Shown here one piece after another: positions 10,417 to 18,670 of a stretch of 64,000 nt of DNA (position 1 is the stretch's first letter; each line of letters begins with the position of its first letter). Origin of the DNA: PALSA-243 sp963743705 (GTDB lineage: Bacteria; Acidobacteriota; Terriglobia; Bryobacterales; Bryobacteraceae); the NCBI GenBank assembly GCA_963743705.1, contig CAVUQS010000012.1, forward strand, positions 1 to 64,000, written 5' to 3'. The translations under genes were made by a program, and so were the position numbers. The notes beneath the pieces are model-generated. The model saw only the letters and a list, made by a program, of their open reading frames with translations. It did no database searches and had not been told where the DNA came from.

Positions 10417-10663
10417 GTCGTTATCCTTCTAGTCATTAATAGTAAACGAAAAGAAGCGTTTTTGTTCTAGACGCGTAGCTTGCGACATCCGCTAACACCT
10501 CTGACCCTTTGAGCACGGATGACCGTGCGACTGAAGAAGGGGAATTCGACACCTGGTCAGCAGTTCTCGACCAAAATTGGCGTGATGCCTAGTGTCGTTT
10601 CTTAAAAGCAAATGGGCCAGGATGAGGCGACGATTGCCGCCGATTCGGATGCAAACTTCGGGG

Positions 10664-11609
10664 ATGGCAAAGAAAAAGCGCAAGCGCAACCCTAAATCAG
10701 TTTTGAAACTTCCCGATCTCGAACAGTCGAAATCGGCAGTCCTTAACAGCCTCACGTCGCAGGAGTTCCCAACGGTCGTATGATCACGCCATCCGCGAGT
10801 TCATTGACTGGTACTGCTCGGAGCCCCGGCTCGCTTTCAACAGGACCGTAGTCACCCGATACCGGATCAGCCTCGAACAGGCGCACTACGCCTCCTCCAC
10901 CATCAACCTCCGCCTTGCGGCGATTCGGCGGCTTGCATATGAGGCCGCGGACTGTGGGCTTCTGAGTCCAGATCTAGCTGCAGGAATTCGCCGAGTCAAG
11001 GGTGTCAAGAAACATGGCGTGCGGATCGGCAACTGGCTAACCGCGGAACAAGGCAAGCGACTTCTCGCTACCTTTGATAGCGGTTGCCTCCGGGGCAAGC
11101 GTGACTACGCCATGGTTGCCGTTCTCCTGGGTTGCGGCCTCAGGAGAGCGGAGGCAGCGGCCCTAGCCGTGGAGACATTGCAGCAACGGGAAGATCATTG
11201 GGTCATCGCTGATCTGGTCGGCAAGGGCGGCCACGTGCGGACCGTGCCAGTTCCCATCTGGGTCAAAGCGGCAGTAGATGATTGGTTGCATGCCGCCGAG
11301 GTCAATGCCGGCCCCGTCTTTCGCGCAATCAACAAGGCCCAGCGAGTTGGAAAGAGTGCATTCAGCCCGAAGGTTATCTGGGGTGTGGTGAAGGCCGCAA
11401 GTTCGAAATGTAGCCTGGAGAATGTGGCTCCGCACGATCTTCGTCGCACATGCGCGCGTCTGTGTCACGAAGCCGGCGGGGAGATTGAGCAGATCCAATT
11501 CCTGCTCGGCCACGTGAGCGTTCAAACGACGGAACGTTACCTTGGCTGCAAACAACGACTCCGAAACGCAGTCAACGACAGAATCGGCCTGGAACCGGCA
11601 AATTCGTGA
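10664..11609 (+). CDS. Tyrosine recombinase/integrase (one frameshift)
   Basis: Site-specific recombinase of the XerC/D-phage integrase type. The basic N-terminus (MAKKKRKRNPKSVLKLPDLE) leads into a core-binding domain (RSYDHAIREFIDWYC, YASSTINLRLAAIRRLAYEA) and the catalytic domain: Arg I in GCGLRRAEAAAL, Lys in VGKGGHVRTVPVP, HDLRRTCARLCHE (His and Arg II), LLGHVSVQTTERYL (His and the Tyr nucleophile). All catalytic positions are intact. The first 34 residues are in another frame; an extra T near 10768 separates them. The start was chosen because the segment before it does not match the family. It is divergent from the wHTH/HEPN-like pair and is the obvious candidate to mobilise it. Confidence 0.75.
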
Positions 11610-11646
11610 GGGCCGTTAGGCCGTGCACTGGATTGTCATCGTTCCG

Positions 11647-11679
11647 AATCTGGCACCGGTACTTCTCACCATAGGCGAC
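11647..11679. repeat. Att-like repeat, copy C (right half)
   Basis: Contains AATCTGG at 11647-11653, then CTTCTCACCATAGG and GAC as in copy A. It lies 38 bases past the integrase stop. With copy B it brackets the integrase and the wHTH/HEPN-like genes, about 2.7 kb apart between the shared AATCTGG heptamers. Confidence 0.45.
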
Positions 11680-11802
11680 TCTACGGGAGGTGGCGGGCGG
11701 AAAGCCTATGCCGATCAGCAGAAGTAGTGAGTGGCGAAATCGCCACTCTGTGGCGCGGGTAGAGCCGATCCCAACGTCAGGTCAGGATCGGCTCTTCCAA
11801 GA

Positions 11803-12213
11803 TTATGCCTTGCGCTTCACGTAGGTGATCGTGACGGCAAGGCGGCTCGTGGCCTTACGTCCAGCCTGTCTGAACGTGACGCCGTTCTTGTCAATTCTGT
11901 CAAGCGCCGGCCTAAAATTCTCATCGTGTCCCTGCATCCGAAATTGGAGCGTTACGGAGCCGTCTTCATGCCGCTTTACTTCACGGCATTCACCCCAAGA
12001 GTGGCACAGCCTGTCGCCCTGAAGTTCGTATGAGACATTCGCCACAGCGTATCCATCCGGGGCCTTGGGTGTGGTAAACGTGTACCACTGGCTGAAATTC
12101 CTCCATTCACCGCTCCACTCTTCGGGAGAGTGGAACGTCTTCATGATCGTCTCTTGACCGAATGCGGCTCCTGCTGCCAAGGTCAAGCAAACCGTCAACA
12201 ACAGCTTTTGCAT
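11803..12213 (-). CDS. Secreted protein of unknown function
   Basis: 136 residues from the ATG that gives a clean signal peptide (MQKLLLTVCLTLAAGAAFG, cleaved before QET); the frame could be extended upstream but that would bury the signal. The mature part is about 115 residues, rich in aromatic and charged residues, with two cysteines (RLCHSWGEC) that could form a disulfide. It predicts a beta-rich fold (YTFTTPKAP, ANVSYELQ, VTLQFRMQ, LAVTITYVKRKA). The ATG is preceded by GGAGAGAAT. I recognise no family. It lies between the integrase and the HTH gene and may be cargo or a bystander. Confidence 0.6.
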   Translation of the reverse strand: MQKLLLTVCLTLAAGAAFGQETIMKTFHSPEEWSGEWRNFSQWYTFTTPKAPDGYAVANVSYELQGDRLCHSWGECREVKRHEDGSVTLQFRMQGHDENFRPALDRIDKNGVTFRQAGRKATSRLAVTITYVKRKA

Positions 12214-12368
12214 ATTCTCTCCTTCCGGGACGCTTCCAACCCGTCGCCCCTTCAATCACGAAGATACACGATAGAATTTAAGACCTGATTATTCCCTTCC
12301 GAAAACCGTTTTGAAGATAGGCTATCCGATTCCAACGACGGATCTTAATCCTAGTATGGAGCCGATTC

Positions 12369-12972
12369 ATGTGCGATTTCCGTAAACTATCTGACTACGC
12401 AAATAGGATTTTCTTAGAGACAAGTGAGGTTGCCGAGCTGTTGGGCCTATCCACAGAAACCGTACGTCAGATGGCCCGATCCGGGCGTCTAAGCGGAGAA
12501 CAGACCGGCGATGGCGGAAAATGGGGTCTTTCGCTATTCAGACATCAAGGGCTTCTGCACCGGCCAGTCCTTTCTGCGCAAAATCACTCATTCAACACAA
12601 GTATTTTGGGTGACGTGGGACGAACGGGTTCCTGCTGCCGACTGGTGCAAAGAGATGAAGGTTAAAGTAGAGAATGTCATCCGCAATTCTATTAATTTCA
12701 TGGAAATCAAGGAACACGGATGTGCAATGCCAAAGGCCATGCGACCTACTAATGTCGACGGTTCGACAGGTTCTGGGCGTCAGTTTCAAGGGTATTGGAC
12801 CTGTGTGCCGGTCTGCCGGCGTCCTCGCGTTCTGATCAGCAACCGCCGCAACACACGCATTCGCTCACCGGATGATTGCTCGTACGTTGGCGTTGGGGGT
12901 GAGATCGTACTCGCGGGTGGAGTCATGTTTGTTGAGCCGGGAAGTCGCTCGCTGATAACCCAGGCTTACTGA
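12369..12972 (+). pseudogene. Excisionase-like helix-turn-helix protein, frameshifted, C-terminus doubtful
   Basis: The first 55 residues contain an excisionase/MerR-like HTH_17 motif: FLETSEVAELLGLSTETVRQMARSGRLSG, normally followed by a strand reading like KWVFRYSDIKGF. That last part is found in a second frame, so an extra G near 12530 breaks the gene; corrected, it reads GGKWVFRYSDIKGFCTG. After about residue 60 the sequence does not resemble a known domain, and the tail to 12972 has no clear coding character, so the true end may be earlier. HTH_17 proteins often accompany integrases as excisionases or transcriptional switches, in keeping with the integrase 760 bases away. Confidence 0.45.
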
Positions 12973-13325
12973 TCACAGCAATTGGATGCCAGTTGGCTGC
13001 CAAACGCGCAAACGATTGATCTGCCGGGATTTATTGGGACCCGTCGCTCGCAAGCGGCGCGATCAAGACATCGAACATTGCCGATATCTTGAAGAGCGCG
13101 GCTATCGCGACAGGGGCGCTGGTGTCGCCGGAAGTTTTCGTGCTACGCCGTGAAAAATGGCCTGTTTGCCATCACACTAGCTTGCGGTCGCCGTTTCCAC
13201 CACCGTGCGAAAGAAGGCATCCATGGAGAGGAATCTGTCGACCGAAGTCCCGAAAGAGATTGCGGCGTATCCGGCGCCTGAGGCATCACTGAAGTGACGC
13301 CGGTTTTGTTAACAAGGAGCTCGAC
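12973..13325. other. Intergenic region, only weak coding traces
   Basis: About 350 bases before the FAD monooxygenase. One frame at about 13020-13160 reads DPSLASGAIKTSNIADILK then SAAIATGALVSPEVFVLRRE without a start or continuation. That could be a remnant of a lost gene, but I cannot name it. AAGGAG at 13314-13319 is the ribosome site of the next gene. I see no RNA gene or terminator here. Confidence 0.35.
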
Positions 13326-14903
13326 ATGGTTGCCGATGTGAGTGTTCTTGTGGTGGGCGCCGGCCCGACCGGGCTTCTGCTGGCTTCGGAGCTCCATCGC
13401 CGTGGGGTCGAGTGCCGTATCATCGATGCACATCCAGCGCCGCTGCAGTGGGATCGCGCGACGGTAGTAAAACCACGCACACTCGAAGTTTTCGAGTCCC
13501 TGGGAATTATCGAGCCTCTGCTTGCGGCGGGCGCCAAGCAACGCGTAGCCCGCCTCCACTCGGGGGGCAAGGTGCTCGGAGAGATCGACCTTTCCCTGTG
13601 CGGCAGCCGTTACGGGTTCAACCTCGGCATCTCGCAGGACGTAACCGAGTCGATTCTGACGGAGTACCTTCATCAGCAGGGTGGGGAGGTTATTCGCTCC
13701 TCTCGTCTGGCCGGGCTGGAGGTTCACGAGGAAGGCATTCTGGCGGCGATCGAGCGTGACGGCATCACAGAGCAAGTCCCGGCCCGGTGGATGGTGGGAT
13801 GCGGCGGGACCCACAGCACCACACGGGAGCTGAGCGGAATCCAGTTCACCGGACATGACATCGAGGAGCCCTGGGCTGTCTTCGATGCGACCTTGGTTGG
13901 CTGGCCGGATTCCTATGAAGCGATCTACGCCTATCTGGACGAGATCCCAGTGAACCTGACCGCATTGCCGGAACGGCGATGGCGTGTTTACCTGCGACCT
14001 AGTTCTCCGGACTCAGACCTGGTGGCCGACGCCGCATCCACCATCCTTCGTTACCTGCCCAAGATTCGCTTCGAGGACGTCGCCAATCCAACGCGCTTTC
14101 ACTGCTACACAAAGATCGCGGAGCGATTCCGTGCAGGCCGTATCTTGCTGGCGGGGGATGCGGCCCACGTCTGTACTCCTTTTCAGGGCCACGGAATGAA
14201 CAGCGGTATCCAGGATGCATTCAACCTCGCCTGGAAGCTGGCGCTGGTCTGCCATGGACATTGCAGCAGCGCCCTCTTGGACAGTTATGAAGCGGAGCGG
14301 CGTCCGGTGGCCGAAACGATCACTGCCTCGGGGAATGCGATCGAGCGGGTCCAATTCATCACCGACCCAGACCAACGGCGTGCCCGCGATGAGACGATTC
14401 GAGCGGTATTTGCCGACCCGGCCTCACGGCTCCATGAGACGATCGCCGAGGCGGAACTCAACATTGATTACGGAGGCTCGCCGATCGTCATGGGAGACGA
14501 GCACGATACCCTCGCGCCGGGCCAGCGGCTCCCGAACACGATTGAGGTTACCCTCGCGAACGGCAGGGTCTGCATGCTGCACGAGTTGACCCACCGCGCC
14601 GGACACACGGCTCTCCTCATCGGTGGACTCCCGGCAAACGGCGATAGGCTCGCACGACTCGAGAGCTCCATACGAGCCGGGAACGGCGCGTCCGTCATCG
14701 AAGCGACCGTCGTGCTCTCGGCTCGGTCCGACGATCAGAATCCGTATGCACGGCTTACGCCAGCAGCAGCCGATCAGTTGGGCATCGGCGAGAGCACGCT
14801 TCTGGTCATCCGGCCCGACGGACACGTCGGCCTACGAGCCGATCACAATCACATCGAGGCTCTAGCGGCCTACCACGCACTGTTAGGGTCAGGCCGAACT
14901 TGA
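13326..14903 (+). CDS. FAD-dependent aromatic monooxygenase (PheA/TfdB-like)
   Basis: Flavoprotein hydroxylase that uses NAD(P)H and O2 to hydroxylate aromatic or polyketide-like substrates. Residues 7-20 hold the FAD dinucleotide fold (VLVVGAGPTGLLLA), 159-167 the second motif in a modified form (CGGTHSTTR where most members have DGAHSxVR), and 271-281 the FAD ribityl motif (GRILLAGDAAH). The C-terminal ~130 residues form the thioredoxin-like domain typical of the phenol hydroxylase branch. Length 525 is normal. AAGGAG lies 7 bases before the ATG. No pathway partners are nearby apart from a SnoaL-like gene in the opposite direction, so the substrate cannot be assigned. Intact, in contrast to the genes before it. 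Confidence 0.8.
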   Translation: MVADVSVLVVGAGPTGLLLASELHRRGVECRIIDAHPAPLQWDRATVVKPRTLEVFESLGIIEPLLAAGAKQRVARLHSGGKVLGEIDLSLCGSRYGFNLGISQDVTESILTEYLHQQGGEVIRSSRLAGLEVHEEGILAAIERDGITEQVPARWMVGCGGTHSTTRELSGIQFTGHDIEEPWAVFDATLVGWPDSYEAIYAYLDEIPVNLTALPERRWRVYLRPSSPDSDLVADAASTILRYLPKIRFEDVANPTRFHCYTKIAERFRAGRILLAGDAAHVCTPFQGHGMNSGIQDAFNLAWKLALVCHGHCSSALLDSYEAERRPVAETITASGNAIERVQFITDPDQRRARDETIRAVFADPASRLHETIAEAELNIDYGGSPIVMGDEHDTLAPGQRLPNTIEVTLANGRVCMLHELTHRAGHTALLIGGLPANGDRLARLESSIRAGNGASVIEATVVLSARSDDQNPYARLTPAAADQLGIGESTLLVIRPDGHVGLRADHNHIEALAAYHALLGSGRT

Positions 14904-14982
14904 TCCGTCGACCTAAGCTGCAATGACGCCGGCCGGATGCATGCGCGACCGCTAGATCCATGCGCGCCCCGCCGGACGAAGG

Positions 14983-15513
14983 TCAGTTGCGCAGGAGCTT
15001 CCTGACGAAGGCCCGGGCGATGGTGATGGGATGAGTCACGGCTATACAGATTTGACCCAATAGACTTTGGGGCTCGTGGAATACGCCGAGCTGCCTCAGG
15101 ACCGACGCGCGATCATAGTAGATTCGTTCACCGGCCAGACGGTCATCAACATCGAACGTGTATACGCCGCAAAGCGGGAACTCGACTCGCCGCCCGGTCG
15201 CGGGAAGGCCACGCCAGGCGCCGAGGTGGGCGCCGCGAATCACGACTTCGACGAGAATGGCGTCCTCTGCGATATGCCGGCGCTGCACCGCGATCTCGAG
15301 GTCAGGCAGCGCCTTCATTAGCTGCTCGTAGAACCGACGAACTCCGTCCGGGCCCGTATAGTGTTCGCCCCACGGCTCATCGTCGTAACGCGCCGTTTCA
15401 CCGAACGTGCGGAGGACGCCTTCGAGATCGTGGGCGTTCTCAAGGCGAATGTGCTGCTCCACAATGGCGATGCGAGCGGACCGTCGGTCTTGCGGGTCAG
15501 ATGCGTTTATCAT
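14983..15513 (-). CDS. SnoaL/NTF2-like fold protein
   Basis: 176 residues from the ATG chosen; an upstream in-frame start adds 18 residues with no family character. The sequence shows the cone-shaped NTF2/SnoaL pattern: helix IVEQHIRLENAHDLEGVLRTF, then DGVRRFYEQLMKALPDLEIAV, strands VEVVIRGAHLGAWRGLPATGRRVEFPLCGVYTF with the ester-cyclase-like turn, and IYYDRASVLRQLG. Members include polyketide cyclases, isomerases and proteins without known activity. It has an additional C-terminal tail of about 35 residues. The converging FAD monooxygenase is a common kind of neighbour in aromatic polyketide or steroid-like metabolism, but nothing else supports such a pathway here. Confidence 0.7.
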   Translation of the reverse strand: MINASDPQDRRSARIAIVEQHIRLENAHDLEGVLRTFGETARYDDEPWGEHYTGPDGVRRFYEQLMKALPDLEIAVQRRHIAEDAILVEVVIRGAHLGAWRGLPATGRRVEFPLCGVYTFDVDDRLAGERIYYDRASVLRQLGVFHEPQSLLGQICIAVTHPITIARAFVRKLLRN

Positions 15514-15671
15514 GTGCGGACGTCGCGTTTGAAGTCTGGACGAAGCGTCAGCATCAAATACTATCACCGGAGGGTTAGCGGACTAGTTAGGGAATTCGGG
15601 GCGGCGCTGGGGGCCGTCCGCCATCCAGGGGGTGTATGATCCGAAGTGACTTTGCTCCGCACTGAAACTGT

Positions 15672-17294
15672 ATGAAAAAACTTGCGATTCTGAGCCTATT
15701 GGCCTCGTCCACGGTCCTCTGCCAGCAACCGGCGAGGTTCGAGTTGGCGGACGTCCACGTCAGCAAAACCGCGCCGGGGTTTGTACAGAGTTTCGGCGCC
15801 GTGATCAACAAAGGGCGTTACGTCAACCGTGAAGTCACCATGCTCCAGTTGATCGCGGCGGCCTATGGAGTGCCGGAAGATGCGATCTCCGGCGGGCCGG
15901 GCTGGGTGAGTTCCGAGCTGTTCGATATCGTCGCGAAAATCCCGGACGGCACAACGCGGGCGACCGCTGATCTCATGCTGCAGCCGCTGCTCGCCGACCG
16001 CTTTGGATTGGCGATCCGGAAGGGCACGAGCGCGGTGCCGCGCTATGTGCTCACGGCCGGTAAGGGCGGATCGAAGCTGAAGTCCGCCGCCGGATCGGAG
16101 GATTCGGGCTGCAAGGCACAGCAGCAGGGCAGCGGCAGAGGCGATCCGAACGATCTGGCTTCGCTGCCGAATATCAAGGTCACCTGCCGCAATCTGACGT
16201 CGGCGGACATCGCGACCAACCTGCGTCAAATGGCGGGCGGCTATCTCGATCATGACGTGATCGACTCCACCCACCTCGAAGGCGCCTGGAATTTCGACAT
16301 CGAGTGGACGGCCCGCGGAGCCCTGGCGGCAAAGGGGCCCGATGGCATCTCCATCTTTGCCGCTGTGGATAAACAACTCGGGCTCAAACTCGAATTGCAG
16401 GACGTGCAGTTGCCCTCGATGGTGATTGAACACGTGAACCGTAAGCCTTCCGCGAATCCGCCGGACGCCGCCACGGCTTTGGCGGAAGCGCCGCCGCGAT
16501 TTGAAGCGGCCACCATCAAACCGGCCGATCCCTCCAAGCCCCCCATGACGGGACTGCTCTATACGGGCGGCAGCCAGATGTCGTCGGGCGGTACGTTGCG
16601 TTACCTGATTGCGCTTTCGCTGCAGATTCCGCCGAATGTGGCGAACGATATGATCCTCGGCGTACCGAAATCCGCCGATGAGCAGCACTGGGAGATTACC
16701 GCCAAGGTGCCCACCACGGGCGAAGGCGCGCCCACCATCATCAACGGACGTCCGACGCCGCCGCCGTTCAGCGTCGCCTTGCAGATGCTCTATGGCTTGC
16801 TGCTCGATCAATTTCAACTCAAGAGTCACACGGAGAACCGGGAAGTCACTGTCTACGCGCTGACTCTCGGCGGGGGTAAGCCGAAAATGACTCAGGCGAA
16901 CGAGTCGGAACGCGCCGGCTGCAAGCCCGACCCCGCGGCGCCTAAGCCGGCCACCAACATAGGGACGATGATTGCCTGTAAGAACTTCACGATGGAGGAG
17001 CTGGCGCGCGATCTCGAGCGCCGGGCGGGCGCGTATATCGACCACCCGATCGTCGACGCGACCGGACTCGAAGGCGGTTGGAATTTCGTGATCGGCTGGA
17101 CGCCGCAGTCTCAATTGCAAGGCCGCGCGGCAGTCAATCCCAATGCGGCGCCGGGAGCGGCGGCGCAGGACGACCCGGGCGGAATCAGCGCGTTCGAAGC
17201 GGTCGAAAAGGAACTCGGGCTGAAGTTAGTCAAACAAAAGCGAAGTATTCCGGTGATCGTTGTGGATCACGTGAGCGAGAAGCCGATCGAGTGA
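15672..17294 (+). CDS. TIGR03435 family secreted protein with two tandem family domains
   Basis: 540 residues, exported (MKKLAILSLLASSTVLCQQ). Two complete TIGR03435 units follow each other. Unit 1 (about 20-260) opens with FELADVHVSKTAP, has RFGLAIRKGTSAVPRYVLT and closes with LGLKLELQDVQLPSMVIEHV. Unit 2 (about 280-540) opens with RFEAATIKPADP, has QFQLKSHTENREVTVYALT and closes with LGLKLVKQKRSIPVIVVDHVSEKPIE. Both have HxxIDxTxLEGxWNF-type signatures (DVIDSTHLEGAWNF and PIVDATGLEGGWNF) and a pair of conserved cysteines. Most family members have one unit, so this is a duplication. The function of the family is unknown. Confidence 0.8.
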   Translation: MKKLAILSLLASSTVLCQQPARFELADVHVSKTAPGFVQSFGAVINKGRYVNREVTMLQLIAAAYGVPEDAISGGPGWVSSELFDIVAKIPDGTTRATADLMLQPLLADRFGLAIRKGTSAVPRYVLTAGKGGSKLKSAAGSEDSGCKAQQQGSGRGDPNDLASLPNIKVTCRNLTSADIATNLRQMAGGYLDHDVIDSTHLEGAWNFDIEWTARGALAAKGPDGISIFAAVDKQLGLKLELQDVQLPSMVIEHVNRKPSANPPDAATALAEAPPRFEAATIKPADPSKPPMTGLLYTGGSQMSSGGTLRYLIALSLQIPPNVANDMILGVPKSADEQHWEITAKVPTTGEGAPTIINGRPTPPPFSVALQMLYGLLLDQFQLKSHTENREVTVYALTLGGGKPKMTQANESERAGCKPDPAAPKPATNIGTMIACKNFTMEELARDLERRAGAYIDHPIVDATGLEGGWNFVIGWTPQSQLQGRAAVNPNAAPGAAAQDDPGGISAFEAVEKELGLKLVKQKRSIPVIVVDHVSEKPIE

Positions 17295-17324
17295 GCTAAG
17301 TGGGCGCGCACGGCGGCGCGCCCT

Positions 17325-17360
17325 GGTAGTGTCCTAAACCTTAGGCCTTAGGACACTACC
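17325..17360. terminator. Long perfect hairpin between convergent genes
   Basis: GGTAGTGTCCTAA at 17325-17337 is repeated in inverted form at 17348-17360 with a 10-base loop, a perfect 13-bp stem. It lies between the stop of the TIGR03435 gene and the stop of the converging small secreted gene, so a bidirectional transcription terminator is likely. There is no U-run, and the stem sequence resembles ends of some insertion elements, so a small mobile-element remnant is an alternative. Confidence 0.55.
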
Positions 17361-17406
17361 CACGCTCTCGGATGAGCAGCCATACGCGGCTCACCGTGTC
17401 GAGATG

Positions 17407-17748
17407 CTACTGGACGTCGACGGACTCGACCGTAATGGTCCCGCCGCTCTCTGTGCCGCTTACTTTCGCGGTTATTACTTTCGGTTGAGGATTATTGGGA
17501 TCGGCCGCTCGATCGGCCCGGTTCTTAAGCGCAGCCATCGCTTTCGTGTTGCCGTTCGCATCCAGCGTAAGAATCTTGCCGGAGACTTCTAGCACGAACG
17601 CGGAGGTTGTGGGTGTTGCGTCGCAGGTAGCTACTTTTTTGGTCTGAGTGTAGCAGTTGGCATCAATCAATTTTCCGGACCAATCCTCGCCAAATGCCGT
17701 CAAGGAACAGACTGCAGAAACAGCAAGCAATGTCACGGTTTTTCGCAT
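17407..17748 (-). CDS. Small secreted protein, paralogue of the one at 52125
   Basis: 113 residues with a signal peptide (MRKTVTLLAVSAVCSLTAFG). The mature part starts EDWSGKLIDANCY and contains VATCDATPTTSAFVLEVSGKILTLDANGNTKA. The same layout occurs in the gene at 52125 (NWSGTLVDSDCY ... RACTATAKTKSFAVV ... LNLDADGNQKA): WSG-x-L-x-D, a Cys-Tyr pair, a second Cys, then LDA-x-GN-x-KA. The two cysteines probably form a disulfide. The start was placed at the ATG giving the signal peptide, with AAGGATG upstream. Function unknown; I infer an extracytoplasmic small beta domain. Confidence 0.65.
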   Translation of the reverse strand: MRKTVTLLAVSAVCSLTAFGEDWSGKLIDANCYTQTKKVATCDATPTTSAFVLEVSGKILTLDANGNTKAMAALKNRADRAADPNNPQPKVITAKVSGTESGGTITVESVDVQ

Positions 17749-17899
17749 ATTACATCCTTTCTTGCGGAAGATACTCGTAGCACGTGGCATTGCAGTCAAG
17801 AGTCCAAAGCGCCTTCGCACTGATAAGGCAAATCTTATGCCGGGCCCGGATAATCGGTCTGGAAAAAACTACGCGAACCCGGTAGATTATTCCGAATGC

Positions 17900-18667
17900 C
17901 TATTGCATAGAAGAAAGTGCAAGGTGTAACTTTTCGAGAAATAATTGGACTTCGCCGGGATCGCGAAGCTGAAATTGCGCGCGCGTCAGCGCCTGCCGGC
18001 CGACGCGGATGGTGATCCCCTCGGGGAGCGCGGAGAACGCGCTTTCATCGGTGGCATCGTCGCCTATATAGATGGGCAGGGCGCGTTGCTCCAAGCGGCT
18101 CAGTTCGCGGCGCACAGCCGAGCCCTTGTCACCAACTTCTCTCGGAAGGATCTCCCACACTTTCTTGCCGTTGAGGAGGCGAAACCCGCCGTTCAGACTC
18201 AACATTGCCGCGAGCATTTCATTGCGAACCAGACTCGATGCATTCGCGGCCGCTTGCCGATAATGGACCGCGAATGCCGAGCCTTTGTCCTCGATCCGGA
18301 TTCCGGGCAACGTCCCCACGCTCTCTGTCAGTGCTCGTTTAACGTGCTCGAAGTCACGCTTAGTTTCCGGACGAAGGGCCGCCGGCAAGCGCCTTTCCCA
18401 GCCATGCAGGCCCAGGTATTTCACTCGAGCCACGCGTGTTCTTCTACGAACGTCATCGCGCATTCGGCCGCTGATCACCCATACGCGCACGCGGGGATTC
18501 GCCGCCAATCGTGTGATCGCGAGGCGAGCCGACGGGCTCAAATACGCTTCGTCCGGCGCCGGTTGGATGCGGGCGAGCGTGCCATCGAAATCGAGAAACA
18601 ACGCCACCGAACCAGCCGACTGGATGCGCGCAGCAATCCGCGGCCAGCAATCGAAAACGCGTTTCAT
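17900..18667 (-). CDS. otsB: Trehalose-6-phosphate phosphatase
   Basis: Removes phosphate from trehalose-6-phosphate to give trehalose. HAD-superfamily motifs: DFDGTL at residues 26-31 (nucleophile and acid/base aspartates), VISGR in the cap-proximal region, a lysine in the LNGKKVWEI loop, and GDDATDESAF for Mg2+ binding. Length 255 is normal. The ATG lies 3 bases after the stop of the synthase gene, with AAGGG overlapping that junction, so the two are coupled and probably made in a fixed ratio. Function is well supported by sequence and neighbour. Confidence 0.88.
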   Translation of the reverse strand: MKRVFDCWPRIAARIQSAGSVALFLDFDGTLARIQPAPDEAYLSPSARLAITRLAANPRVRVWVISGRMRDDVRRRTRVARVKYLGLHGWERRLPAALRPETKRDFEHVKRALTESVGTLPGIRIEDKGSAFAVHYRQAAANASSLVRNEMLAAMLSLNGGFRLLNGKKVWEILPREVGDKGSAVRRELSRLEQRALPIYIGDDATDESAFSALPEGITIRVGRQALTRAQFQLRDPGEVQLFLEKLHLALSSMQ

Positions 18668-18670
18668 CCC

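Noticed and set aside
15696..17120. Very long open frame on the minus strand opposite the double TIGR03435 gene
   Set aside because: Arg/His/Gly-rich translation with no domain, and the plus-strand gene has clear family motifs and a signal peptide; typical shadow in GC-rich DNA.
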